Below are positions 1 through 7,592 of a stretch of DNA of 64,000 nucleotides, piece by piece. Source of the stretch: an uncultured Prevotella sp. (GTDB lineage Bacteria > Bacteroidota > Bacteroidia > Bacteroidales > Bacteroidaceae); contig ONTZ01000005.1 of assembly GCA_900320905.1 (NCBI GenBank), positions 1 through 64,000 on the forward strand. The letters run 5' to 3'. The position numbers and the translations under genes are program-made. Within the stretch, counting starts at the first letter, position 1, and each line of letters begins with the position of its first letter. The notes below the pieces were generated by a model. The model made no database searches and was not told the origin of the DNA. It saw only the letters and a list, made by a program, of their open reading frames with translations.

Positions 1-149
1 CAACACAGGAACGATGTACATGAGGGTCATGATATATGTTGGCCTGTTTTGGACAAAAACTATTTATCAGTCAAGTATTACGATCTTTCCGCCTCCTGGA
101 CCAAACACAAAATCACCAATCAGACATATTGATCGAAGATTCAATACAA
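1..149. other. Left-edge stretch, no gene assigned
   Basis: All three plus-strand frames are open for a while from base 1 (one closes at a TGA at 130-132, one near 188, one at 245), so openness gives no information here. The stretch could hold the 3' end of a gene lying outside the window. I see no promoter, RNA or recognisable protein. Confidence 0.3.
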
Positions 150-668
150 TCAATAATCCAAAACGAAATTCAAAGTCCCATCGAACATGATTATGCGACT
201 ACCATTATTCCATGTGAATGTGTATTGGGAGAATCTTACCGTTAGATTCTTGCCATCATTCTTTGCAACCTTCGCAGAGCCTTTGACATAAGTACATTTG
301 TACTTGGATGGCCCATAGAGGCATATCTCCGTTGCATCGTCCTCAAAAGAATCATAACCCACCTTGAAATACGATGATGGATTTGTATTGGACGGATAAT
401 AGAATCGGAACTCGTCAGACAATGAAGGGACATCGATCTTTAGGAAAGTGGCACTGCTATAACTCTCCCAAGTTCCCATCAGACTCATCCATTCGAGATA
501 TTCACTATTATACTCATGTAGGTTTCCGTCTATTGTGATGGTAAAGGTCGCATTGGAGCCACCGCCTCCACCGATTTCTTCATCATCACTACTGCTGCCA
601 CAAGCGGTAAAACTCCATGCTGTAACGATTATGTCAATCATCACAATTGCTGAATAGAACTTTCTCAT
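150..668 (-). CDS. Predicted surface lipoprotein, unknown function
   Basis: A 172-residue protein I do not recognise. It starts MRK, continues with a hydrophobic stretch and reaches a lipobox-like FTAC with Cys23, so lipid attachment in the envelope is likely. The residues after the Cys (GSSSDDEE, then a glycine run) resemble the acidic export signal that sends Bacteroidetes lipoproteins to the cell surface. The rest is beta-rich with many Tyr, Ser and Thr, like small calycin or Ig-type folds, but no family is clear. A TAccTTTG promoter box lies about 30 bp upstream. The gene stands alone on the minus strand, in DNA that is clearly more AT-rich than the middle of the window. Confidence 0.7.
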   Translation of the reverse strand: MRKFYSAIVMIDIIVTAWSFTACGSSSDDEEIGGGGGSNATFTITIDGNLHEYNSEYLEWMSLMGTWESYSSATFLKIDVPSLSDEFRFYYPSNTNPSSYFKVGYDSFEDDATEICLYGPSKYKCTYVKGSAKVAKNDGKNLTVRFSQYTFTWNNGSRIIMFDGTLNFVLDY

Positions 669-698
669 TTCTTAATAATATTAATTGTTTATTGACTG

Positions 699-706
699 CA
701 AAGGTA
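699..706 (-). promoter_or_regulatory. Promoter -7 box for the 150-668 lipoprotein gene
   Basis: On the minus strand this reads TACCTTTG, a full match to the Bacteroidetes TAnnTTTG box. No TTTG sits at the expected 19-21 bp further upstream. The rest of the gap up to the next gene at 878 shows nothing else. Confidence 0.5.
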
Positions 707-877
707 CAAAGAATCAATGATGTATGTAAGATAAAAGAGATAAATGGTGTTATCAATTACAGACAACATCATTAAAACTGACAACAATCGATATTAATAT
801 ACGTTCTTTCTCAAATTCAGAACCTTCTAACACCATATAACCGTATTTATGTATGTTGTCAATTCATTGATTATTAT

Positions 878-2638
878 TTAGTAACTCATATCTGATTGTT
901 GAGTAGCCCTAGTAGTTAATGAATAGATTGCACTATGGAACTGACGTTTTTCTTCATTTATCTTATCTACAGCATCAGGATAGCCAGCCTCTTTCAATTC
1001 TCTAGCACATTTATCAAAAGCCCTATCAGCCTGTCTTTCCAAATCACTCACTCCATCTAAGAAGGTAGATTTCATTTGAGTATATTTATACATGTCAACG
1101 TCTTGTGAACCAAGAACTACGAAAGTCCTACAAGCTTCTTCTATTTCTCGTTGAATAGCGGTAATTTCGTTTTGACATTCATATAAGATTGGGGTTATAT
1201 CGACTTGTTTCGAATTTGATTCCTCTTCATATTCCATAGACTCTTCTTCGTATTGCTCTTCCTCTTTTTCTATAGTTTCTTCTTTCTGTATATTTAATTT
1301 TTCTAACTCCTGGGGACTAAATGTGCTTTTGCCATTTTTATCTACGATTCCATATTTATCATTCTTTTTAACCACTGCTAAACCATCAGAGAAAGAATTA
1401 ACATCATCAAATACTGGGTTTATTAACATCTTTCCTGATTTATCAATGAATCCCCACAGTCCGCCTTTTTCAACAGCTGCCAACCCTTCATAGAATGGGG
1501 TCGCAGTTTCATATTCACAAGGGATAACGCATTTACCATTGGTATCATAATAACCAGCCTTACCATTATTGTAAACAAGGAACAGTTCCTCTGAATATAA
1601 GATATCTGATTCAAATTTAAATGGCAGAACTTCTTTACCAGATTTATCAATAACTCCAAACTTACCTTCAGCGTATTTATATACACTTGCGAAACCATCT
1701 TCGAATATACCATAAATACCCCTCAAACTATAGAATTTACGCGGAATAATAAGGTTACCTTTTTCATCAACATAACCATATCGTAATTCATCATTCTCAT
1801 CTTTTTCATATATTGCCAAACCTTCTGAAAAATCTCTTAGATAACCAGATTCGAACTCCTTAACTATTTTTCCTTCCTTATTAATAATGACACTCTTATC
1901 ACCCTTTGATGCAATAGTTGATTCACCGTTGAATGACTCAGCATAATCGAAAACGAAAGGAATAATGGTTTCCCCTTTTTTATTTATGAATCCGTATTTT
2001 CCATCTTTCCCAACAGCAGACAAACCATTTGAGAAAGCGTTTGCTGAACTATATATGAATGGTATTACTTCTTTTCCTTTTTTATCAAGAAAACCATACT
2101 TGCCATCTTTCTTTACGACAGCAAGCCCTTCATTAAAGCCAATGGCTTCATCATACTTACATGATATTATCTCTTTCCCTTCTTTATCAATAAAACCATA
2201 TTTACCATTCTTACGAACCATCGCCATCCCATCATTATAAAAAATGTCGGAAAGAATAAATTGAGTATCGTAAGTTGGTTCAACAATAATGTCACCCATC
2301 TTGTTTATAACTCCCAATTTCTTATTTTTCTCAAAAAAAGCAAGACCTTCGTGGAAATTCGCAATTTTATCCATGCCGTTAGTTACAAGAGCAAGTTTTT
2401 CCAAAGAGTACTTGTTACCTCTATTATTACTATAGTGCCATCCCAAACCTCCCAACAATAATAATACTAGTATAATAACTAGAACAGGAATGGTCTTACT
2501 TTTCTTTTGAGAATTATTCACACCTTTATCTATAGAGTTAGAACTCTGAACGTTTCCACCATCTATAGAGTTACCACAATTAGAACAGAATTTTGCACCA
2601 TCATTTAGTTCTGCGCCACATTTACTACAATATGCCAT
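878..2638 (-). CDS. Zinc-ribbon membrane protein with about ten WG repeats
   Basis: A 586-residue protein with three parts. Residues 4-22 hold two CxxCG knuckles of a zinc ribbon. A hydrophobic membrane segment covers about residues 50-68. Residues 85-460 carry about ten repeats of the form KYGFIDKxGKxIIP, the WG beta-repeat, which usually builds a beta-propeller or solenoid. The C-terminal 120 residues are charged and helical (a Glu-rich stretch, then a helix bundle) and I do not recognise them. The ribbon is probably cytoplasmic and the repeats extracytoplasmic. It is the last gene of a run in which almost every product starts with the same ribbon. WG-repeat proteins in Bacteroidetes mostly lack assigned functions. 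The start fits because the ribbon begins at residue 4, as in its neighbours. Confidence 0.85.
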   Translation of the reverse strand: MAYCSKCGAELNDGAKFCSNCGNSIDGGNVQSSNSIDKGVNNSQKKSKTIPVLVIILVLLLLGGLGWHYSNNRGNKYSLEKLALVTNGMDKIANFHEGLAFFEKNKKLGVINKMGDIIVEPTYDTQFILSDIFYNDGMAMVRKNGKYGFIDKEGKEIISCKYDEAIGFNEGLAVVKKDGKYGFLDKKGKEVIPFIYSSANAFSNGLSAVGKDGKYGFINKKGETIIPFVFDYAESFNGESTIASKGDKSVIINKEGKIVKEFESGYLRDFSEGLAIYEKDENDELRYGYVDEKGNLIIPRKFYSLRGIYGIFEDGFASVYKYAEGKFGVIDKSGKEVLPFKFESDILYSEELFLVYNNGKAGYYDTNGKCVIPCEYETATPFYEGLAAVEKGGLWGFIDKSGKMLINPVFDDVNSFSDGLAVVKKNDKYGIVDKNGKSTFSPQELEKLNIQKEETIEKEEEQYEEESMEYEEESNSKQVDITPILYECQNEITAIQREIEEACRTFVVLGSQDVDMYKYTQMKSTFLDGVSDLERQADRAFDKCARELKEAGYPDAVDKINEEKRQFHSAIYSLTTRATQQSDMSY

Positions 2639-2736
2639 AACAACTCTTATCTCAAATAATAAACAATACTACCTTTAATTCCGTAGACAAAAACTTAATA
2701 ATCTACAAAGAGAACATTTCTATATTTAATATAATA

Positions 2737-3708
2737 CTAATTTAGTCTGAACTGCACAGAAACGGTATACTTCACACGCACTACGATACCATTCTGCTTA
2801 CCAGGTTGCCATAAAGGCATCGAATTTACCACACGTAAGGCTTCCTTGTCAAGTGACGGATCAAGAGACTTCACGACTTTCGCATTAGTGATGGAACCGT
2901 CACGCTCAACGACGAAGGTGACGATAACCTTACCATGAATACCATTTTCCTCGGCAGCCACTGGATAATTGACATTCTTAGCAAGATACTCAAGAAGGGC
3001 CGACTGTCCACCAGGGAACTGAGGCATTTGGTCTACCACATCATGGATTTCATTAGAATCTTCAGACTTGTTTGTTGTTTCATTCGCATCTGTTTCTTCT
3101 TCAACCATTTCTCCATATTCTCCCTCTATTCCCGGACTATAAACAGTATCAGCGACGGAATCAATAAAAACAAGAGAATCTACAACTTCCTCTATTGAAT
3201 CATTAGCAGAAGTAATCATCTCTTCGACCGAGTCTGTGTCTAAAGTGGGTTTCATTTCCTTATTAGAAGTAATAGAAGGACCCGTTTTCCAGTACCACCA
3301 TCCGCCACCAATTAGAGCAAGTAGTAATAATACTCCAATTATTATGGGTATTATAACCTTCATATTATTGGATGAACTATCTTCCTCTACATAGTTTTCT
3401 TGTCGAACTTCATTAGTAGCAAAGCCAATACTTCCATCAGCAAGATTTCTTCCACAGTTCTCACAGAATACGTCACCATCATTAACGGATGCGCCACAAT
3501 AGGGGCATTTCTTCTGTGTTGTATCTGACACATCCATAGAAGGTTTTTCATCTACCCTCTTTCCACAACTTTGACAGAAAACATCACTTTCATTTACAGA
3601 TGCGCCACAATGAGGGCATACATCACCTTGTGGAATAGGTCTTCCACATTCCGTACAGAAAAGACAATCGTCATTAACCTGTGCACCACAATAAGGACAT
3701 TGTTTCAT
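2737..3708 (-). CDS. Triple zinc-ribbon protein with TonB C-terminal domain
   Basis: A 323-residue fusion. Three zinc ribbons (CPYCG...CTECG, CPHCG...CQSCG, CPYCG...CENCG) fill residues 4-86, a membrane segment covers about 117-139, an acidic linker follows, and residues 225-323 are a TonB C-terminal domain: PQFPGG, YPxxAxxxGxxGxVxVxF, then a W-x-PG ending. TonB domains normally span the periplasm and pull on outer-membrane receptors. Here the usual short N-terminal anchor is replaced by cytosolic ribbons, so energy coupling through ExbBD is not certain; a sensing or scaffold role is possible. It starts 12 bp after the DUF2752 gene stop, which implies one transcript. Confidence 0.85.
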   Translation of the reverse strand: MKQCPYCGAQVNDDCLFCTECGRPIPQGDVCPHCGASVNESDVFCQSCGKRVDEKPSMDVSDTTQKKCPYCGASVNDGDVFCENCGRNLADGSIGFATNEVRQENYVEEDSSSNNMKVIIPIIIGVLLLLALIGGGWWYWKTGPSITSNKEMKPTLDTDSVEEMITSANDSIEEVVDSLVFIDSVADTVYSPGIEGEYGEMVEEETDANETTNKSEDSNEIHDVVDQMPQFPGGQSALLEYLAKNVNYPVAAEENGIHGKVIVTFVVERDGSITNAKVVKSLDPSLDKEALRVVNSMPLWQPGKQNGIVVRVKYTVSVQFRLN

Positions 3709-3720
3709 AATTATTTGTAT

Positions 3721-4119
3721 TTAATAAATGTTTCGGATTGCAAACCATACAAAATAACAACATACATAAAAATATATAATATATCTGTTTATGCATATTA
3801 ATCTTGTTCTCATATTATGTCGTTTTGAATGATATATCACTTTATTGATTACCCACCACAAAATTGTAATTGGTATTGCAAGAAGGAGGAACTGATTGTA
3901 ATGGATTGCCTCTGAATAATGTCCATGTAACAATGCGTGTAAGGCTCTTTGAAATCCACATCCCGGGCAATCGAGAGTCGTTATCATCTTGACAGGACAT
4001 TTGGGCATTATTGAATATTTTGTAGGGTCGACAAAATAATAAATAATAATGCATAATACAATTACGACAAAAGTAATAACATATTTAAATCGTTTACGTA
4101 TGTCCTTCATATTATTCAT
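3721..4119 (-). CDS. DUF2752 membrane protein
   Basis: A 132-residue membrane protein with the DUF2752 signature: an N-terminal TM helix, then the CPxKxxTxxDCPGCGFQR region with the CPGCG motif, then two more helices. I chose the ATG at 4119 because it overlaps the previous gene's TGA (ATGA), which suggests translational coupling; ATG at 4110 is also possible. An open frame runs further upstream to 4353 but is unlike the family there. DUF2752 has no assigned function. In other Bacteroidetes it is often found, as here, beside small CD225-type membrane proteins (from memory). Confidence 0.8.
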   Translation of the reverse strand: MNNMKDIRKRFKYVITFVVIVLCIIIYYFVDPTKYSIMPKCPVKMITTLDCPGCGFQRALHALLHGHYSEAIHYNQFLLLAIPITILWWVINKVIYHSKRHNMRTRLICINRYIIYFYVCCYFVWFAIRNIY

Positions 4120-4532
4120 AAAGCATTGAAAAAGCCATCCCAAAATGCATCCCCCCCTATTACTCCGAAAATAATAACAATAATAATATAGACAATCCAA
4201 AATGTTAGGCTTATGACCATACCAACAATAGACCATTTTTTTGCATCTGCAGCAACCATCTCTGCCTTTTCGTATTCCCCTGTATAATAGAGTCTGTCTA
4301 CTTTGCTTGCTAACACGATAGCGTATACTCCAGTAGGCACACAACATAAACAAGTCGATAGAATTGCAAATGCCATATTTGAATTTGGCTTAAAAGGTTT
4401 TTGTTCTTGTTGCGAGAATGATTGAAATTGTTGCCATTGTACATTTAGAACAACACCAACTCTATTACCGCATTTTGGACAAAACAAAGTATCATCGTTA
4501 ATTATATTACCACAACAACTACAATATGGCAT
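4116..4532 (-). CDS. Zinc-ribbon CD225/dispanin-like membrane protein
   Basis: From the chosen start MPYCSCCG, the product has 138 residues. It has a CxxCG...CPKCG zinc ribbon, a Gln-rich linker, and two hydrophobic segments with the CD225-like pattern: SNMAFAILSTCLCCVPTGV, then AIVLASKVDRLYYTGEYEKA, then a second helix. An in-frame ATG 21 bp upstream (4553) would add seven hydrophobic residues before the ribbon and is less likely, since all ribbon relatives begin M-x-x-C. It is a paralogue of the 5021-5425 gene. Its stop overlaps the DUF2752 start. Confidence 0.85.
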   Translation of the reverse strand: MPYCSCCGNIINDDTLFCPKCGNRVGVVLNVQWQQFQSFSQQEQKPFKPNSNMAFAILSTCLCCVPTGVYAIVLASKVDRLYYTGEYEKAEMVAADAKKWSIVGMVISLTFWIVYIIIVIIFGVIGGDAFWDGFFNAL

Positions 4533-4552
4533 GACTATACATATTAAAAACA

Positions 4553-4936
4553 TTACTTATCTCTATCATACTTTTGATGAAAGTATGCTTCACTCATACA
4601 CAATAGTATAATAAAATCTATAATAGAGATTAATGCTGGTATACAGGTCCATGAAAAAAGCAAATAAAAAACGCCCTGTACTGTATTTCCAAGATAGAAT
4701 TGATGTATTCCTAATCCGCCTAGAAAGAAGCATAGGAGCAATGCAACACCTTTGCTCTTCTCGATTTTATGTACATATACTTGTTGCTGTTGTGGGGTCT
4801 GCACATATACAATCGTTGGCGATGATGTCACGGGTTGTTGGTGCTCTATGGTGATGTCATCACAACTCTGCCCACATGATGGACAGAACTTCGCTTTATC
4901 GGGAATGACTTTACCACATCTCCTGCAATATGACAT
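4553..4936 (-). CDS. Zinc-ribbon TM2-domain protein
   Basis: A 127-residue protein. Residues 4-22 form the CRRCG...CPSCG zinc ribbon, followed by a Gln-rich linker and a TM2 domain: ALLLCFFLGGLGIHQFYLGN, a turn, then a second helix. TM2 is a two-helix membrane module of unknown biochemical role. The next gene begins 20 bp after its stop. The cytosolic ribbon plus membrane hairpin plan matches the two CD225-like neighbours, which suggests parallel members of one assembly. Confidence 0.85.
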   Translation of the reverse strand: MSYCRRCGKVIPDKAKFCPSCGQSCDDITIEHQQPVTSSPTIVYVQTPQQQQVYVHKIEKSKGVALLLCFFLGGLGIHQFYLGNTVQGVFYLLFSWTCIPALISIIDFIILLCMSEAYFHQKYDRDK

Positions 4937-5020
4937 GTTCTCAATGGCGTTATTATGATTTACTCTATATTTTGTTTGTATCAGCAGTCCTTATGAAAGG
5001 GCTGCTGATACAAATTCGAC

Positions 5021-5425
5021 TTATTGGGCACCTCCTACAGCGGCCAAAAAACCTAATCCCATAAAGAATACGAAATAAATAATCCAACCTATCACGGCTA
5101 AGACAATACCAATATATGACCATTTCTTTGCCTCTCCTGCGACTCTTATTGCCTCGTCATATTCACCAGACATATACAATTTGTCAACCTTAGATGCTTG
5201 AATAATTGCATAAATACCCGTAGGTAAGCAACAGAAGATTGTCGTCAAAATAGCCAATACCATGTTAGAATTTGGTTGAGCCCGATGTTGTTGGGGTTGC
5301 TGATAAGCCTGGGCTGGCTGTTGATATACTTGCTGCTGCGGTTCTCCATCAACAGCCTGACCACACTTCGGACAAAATTTTGTCCCGTCATTCACTTGAT
5401 TTCCACAATTCTTACAGAAAGCCAT
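5021..5425 (-). CDS. Zinc-ribbon CD225/dispanin-like membrane protein, first of the run
   Basis: A 134-residue protein with ribbon CKNCG...CPKCG at residues 4-22, a Gln/Pro-rich linker (QQVYQQPAQAYQQPQQ), then a CD225-like pair of helices with FCCLPTGIYAIIQASKV and YMSGEYDEA motifs. It is a paralogue of the 4116-4532 product, with almost the same YxxGEYxxA loop. It is the first gene of the zinc-ribbon run on the minus strand. Upstream of it, 5490-5512 holds a weak inverted repeat (TTGTGG...CCACAA) that may end the transcript coming from 5528. Confidence 0.85.
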   Translation of the reverse strand: MAFCKNCGNQVNDGTKFCPKCGQAVDGEPQQQVYQQPAQAYQQPQQHRAQPNSNMVLAILTTIFCCLPTGIYAIIQASKVDKLYMSGEYDEAIRVAGEAKKWSYIGIVLAVIGWIIYFVFFMGLGFLAAVGGAQ

Positions 5426-5527
5426 AATATAATATTTAATTGTTAAAAATTAATAAATTCCAATACCATTAAACGATTGTAGTTGACACTTGTGGCATTA
5501 TATCAACCACAACTATCAATGCTCTCG

Positions 5528-5932
5528 TTATTTATCTGTTTTTGAAGGTTCAAAAGATGTTATCTTAACTCTATTGCTTTCATCTTTTGCCTTATATTCG
5601 GAAATGCCTTTGTAGAAATAATCTTTTTCTTTTCCTATGACAGGATAATAATAGTCCACGCCTTTGATATTGGGTTGATCCGATCCACTAAACGAGACTG
5701 TTGCATAGTCTGTAAAAGCAAACAAATCAACACTGGCCGCATAGACCTCTCCACTAGGTGCCGTCAATCTTGCTGTATTATCGGCCTTTATGACCAACTT
5801 ATATCCTCCCTCAATGGTATAAGTTCCCACAAAGTCTGATTCTTTACTACTGCTACTTTCACTGTCATCAGAAGCAGCAAACCCAATGGCAAAAAACGCC
5901 ATTACCAAAACTGAATAAAAATACTTTTTCAT
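5528..5932 (-). CDS. Small secreted protein resembling a lipoprotein without its cysteine
   Basis: A 134-residue protein with a basic start (MKKYF), a hydrophobic core and then GFAASDDSESSSSKE. The SDD/Ser-rich part is what normally follows the lipobox Cys in surface lipoproteins, yet no Cys is present: FAAS stands where xxAC would be. It may be cleaved by signal peptidase I or stay anchored by its helix. The mature part is a short beta-rich domain that starts VGTYTIEGGYKLVI, as in lipocalin-like lipoproteins. Its ATG overlaps the stop of the upstream membrane-protein gene (ATGA). Confidence 0.65.
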   Translation of the reverse strand: MKKYFYSVLVMAFFAIGFAASDDSESSSSKESDFVGTYTIEGGYKLVIKADNTARLTAPSGEVYAASVDLFAFTDYATVSFSGSDQPNIKGVDYYYPVIGKEKDYFYKGISEYKAKDESNRVKITSFEPSKTDK

Positions 5933-6405
5933 AATTTTGTTTTTAAGAAATTATACTTATAGTTATTTGTAAAAAGAATCATTGTGTATGCTAAAAATGG
6001 AACCATATAACATAGCAAATCTATTATATCAAATGTCCCTCGTACAATGCCAAAGAATTGCAATATTTCACTGCTGATGGTTACTAATGGTACCACCGAA
6101 AGGGTAAGATTTTTAATCCAGCCTTTTTCTTCATGCCAAATGGCCTCAATAATCAAGAGATAGGCGGCACAATATAGACCGTCTGGTAAACTAAAAATGA
6201 TAAAATCTGGAACTATCCAGTCGTGAACAAAAAGACGTAGTGAGTCTATTAAGTCAGCAAAACCTAGTGACTCAGACCATATATATATATACAAAGTCTT
6301 ACTTCTAAACAGGAGGTAAATCAGCCCCCCTAGAATAAGAAACAAAACGCCCAAACAGATCTTTGCAGCGCTATTTAAACAGATTGTCATTCTTCTTTCT
6401 CTCAT
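5929..6405 (-). CDS. VanZ-like small membrane protein
   Basis: A 158-residue protein with about four membrane helices. The segment with SEILQFF, RGTFDIIDLLCY and a following helix resembles the VanZ-like pattern (E-x-x-Q...R-x-F-D-x-x-D), although the match is weak overall. No function is assigned. The start could be 6405 or the internal Met at 6390. The gene is coupled to the small secreted protein downstream by an ATGA overlap and lies directly after the self-complementary region at 6421-6653. Confidence 0.6.
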   Translation of the reverse strand: MRERRMTICLNSAAKICLGVLFLILGGLIYLLFRSKTLYIYIWSESLGFADLIDSLRLFVHDWIVPDFIIFSLPDGLYCAAYLLIIEAIWHEEKGWIKNLTLSVVPLVTISSEILQFFGIVRGTFDIIDLLCYMVPFLAYTMILFTNNYKYNFLKTKL

Positions 6406-6420
6406 CGATAGAAATAGTTT

Positions 6421-6653
6421 AATAGTAACACAGGAAAGTGTGAGCCTTTCGCTATCCTACCGAAGGCTCTGGTAAAACCCGTAAAAAGATAATGAAACAG
6501 CCCACACCCTTGGAGGATATATAGGATGTGAGCCAATCAATGACTGCACAAAGAATAATCCAAACCAAGGAGGAACGTGTTACAATCACCTGTTTTACGT
6601 TAAAGTTTACCAGACTTTTCGGTACAGATGAAAGCTAAACGCTTCCCACTATG
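6421..6653 (-). ncRNA. Candidate rod-shaped structured RNA (6S-like or long leader)
   Basis: The two halves of this 233-nt stretch pair with each other almost end to end. In plus coordinates: 6422-6426 with 6648-6652, 6433-6436 with 6443-6446 of the 66xx arm (6643-6646), 6443-6450 with 6630-6636 (one bulge), 6458-6464 with 6618-6624, 6469-6476 with 6606-6613 (8 bp perfect), 6480-6486 with 6593-6599, 6504-6507 with 6577-6580, 6508-6513 with 6565-6570, 6515-6518 with 6558-6561, and 6527-6530 with 6547-6550. The result is a long rod with small bulges and a 16-nt loop, like 6S RNA. A TAtaTTTG box at 6680-6687 favours the minus strand. No U-tract terminator follows, so it could also be the leader of 5929-6405. 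I cannot confirm a family. Confidence 0.5.
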
Positions 6654-6679
6654 TCTGCCGCAGACTCCCTGCGACGTTG

Positions 6680-6687
6680 CAAATATA
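6680..6687 (-). promoter_or_regulatory. Promoter -7 box before the rod-shaped RNA
   Basis: Reads TATATTTG on the minus strand, fitting TAnnTTTG. Transcription would start near 6673, about 20 bp before the outermost stem of the structured region. No TTTG at the usual distance. A second box, TACATTTG at 6838-6845, lies further upstream. Confidence 0.4.
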
Positions 6688-6837
6688 AGAAAAATTTAGC
6701 AAACAACGTTCAATGTGGGCCGTTTTTTTTGCAAAACAACTCCATTTTTTCCGATTTTAGCCACTTCGTATCGATTTTTTCTTCATTTTTTCGCTTTATT
6801 TGTTTGTTATACACTCTTTTTCAGATGCTTCTGCCTG

Positions 6838-6845
6838 CAAATGTA
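6838..6845 (-). promoter_or_regulatory. Possible second upstream -7 box
   Basis: Reads TACATTTG on the minus strand, just after the terminator of the DUF6169-like gene. A transcript from here would cross a very A-rich 150-nt stretch (6690-6830) in which I see no gene, then the structured region. Confidence 0.3.
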
Positions 6846-6858
6846 CGAAACAAACATT

Positions 6859-6891
6859 AAAAAAGGAAGAAACAGCACAACCATTTCTTCC
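6859..6891 (-). terminator. Rho-independent terminator of the 7529-6905 transcript
   Basis: On the minus strand GGAAGAAA and TTTCTTCC form an 8-bp perfect stem (6884-6891 with 6865-6872) with an 11-nt loop, followed at once by TTTTTT (6859-6864). It lies 14 bp after the stop of the gene at 6905. Confidence 0.75.
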
Positions 6892-6904
6892 ATTTCAGTT
6901 TTTT

Positions 6905-7375
6905 TCATCCTAGGAGGTACACATCAGTCAAAAATAAATGAAACCGTGTCTTCAAATTCTTTAATAACCTCTTGCAACCTCGGCCCTCTGCAGTCTGAAT
7001 ATAATAGAGGTCATGATGCTCATACGTATTAAACCATCGTATAAACAAACGGTCACGAAATGATTGTTTTTCATCTCCAGTCTCTGTGACATAAAGCATC
7101 ACATCATTATTTCTTTCAAAAAACTCCTCAACAATTGCAATAAGCGTCATTCGGAATTTAGGATCAAGTGGTGAACGCTTATGTTCGCGGTTTGTAATGT
7201 CAAGTGCATAAGCACCACTTGGGACAATTGAAAAATCTTCTTCCAGACAAATGTCGTATTCTACGCCATAATCTGTTCTGAAATAATAATCTTGAGGTTT
7301 GTCTTCTCTCTGCTTTACCCTATAGGGTGCATGCAGATTGATAATTTCCAATCTGAGCGTATTCATAGTAAGCAA
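6905..7375 (-). CDS. DUF6169-like conserved protein
   Basis: A soluble protein of 156 residues, without signal peptide or TM segment. The pattern YxFxTDYGVEYDICxxED, then ALDITN, DPKFRMTLIAIVEEFF, then FRDRLFIRWF matches my memory of DUF6169, a Bacteroidetes family with no known function; I cannot check the assignment. The start may be the ATG at 7375 or the Met three codons later (7366). It is co-transcribed with the 44-codon gene just upstream and ended by the terminator at 6859-6891. Genes like this are often accessory and strain-variable. Confidence 0.65.
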   Translation of the reverse strand: MLTMNTLRLEIINLHAPYRVKQREDKPQDYYFRTDYGVEYDICLEEDFSIVPSGAYALDITNREHKRSPLDPKFRMTLIAIVEEFFERNNDVMLYVTETGDEKQSFRDRLFIRWFNTYEHHDLYYIQTAEGRGCKRLLKNLKTRFHLFLTDVYLLG

Positions 7376-7394
7376 GATTTAAAGTGTTTGACAC

Positions 7395-7529
7395 TTAGTT
7401 ATCGAAGAATCCTTGTTGACTCATTGCTTCCAACTCCATTCTTGCCTGCATCTGACGCTCTTTCTTTCTGCGCATAAAGTCCTTGAATGCAGCACGGACT
7501 TCCTCGCGGGTTCTTTTGATCTTTTCCAT
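7395..7529 (-). CDS. Small basic helical protein, 44 residues
   Basis: A short gene that is easy to miss. It starts MEKIKRTREEVRAAF and ends AMSQQGFFDN. The middle is very basic (RRKKERQ) and predicted to be one long amphipathic helix. A consensus promoter (7561-7592) sits 32 bp upstream of the ATG, and the gene is 19 bp ahead of the DUF6169-like gene. I do not recognise the family; nucleic-acid binding, or an antitoxin-like partner for its neighbour, are guesses from charge and position only. Confidence 0.65.
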   Translation of the reverse strand: MEKIKRTREEVRAAFKDFMRRKKERQMQARMELEAMSQQGFFDN

Positions 7530-7560
7530 ACTCTATTTGTTTAATGAAACGTTAACGGTG

Positions 7561-7592
7561 CAAAGGTAAGAAAAATTTGGCAATGCGCCAAA
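7561..7592 (-). promoter_or_regulatory. Consensus promoter for the 7529-6905 gene pair
   Basis: On the minus strand TTTG (7589-7592) is followed after exactly 20 bp by TACCTTTG (7561-7568). This is a full match to the Bacteroidetes primary sigma consensus. It abuts the stop codon of the kinase gene at 7593. Confidence 0.85.

Noticed and set aside
36-245. A 69-codon plus-strand frame at the left edge
   Set aside because: It overlaps the 3' end of the lipoprotein gene, has no motif, and all three frames are open there.
3721-4353. Extended 210-codon form of the DUF2752 gene
   Set aside because: The extension overlaps the CD225-like gene and is unlike DUF2752; the ATGA-coupled start at 4119 fits.
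5483-5504. TTGACA plus TATATC, like an E. coli sigma-70 promoter on the plus strand
   Set aside because: No plus-strand gene follows, and promoters in this phylum have another consensus.
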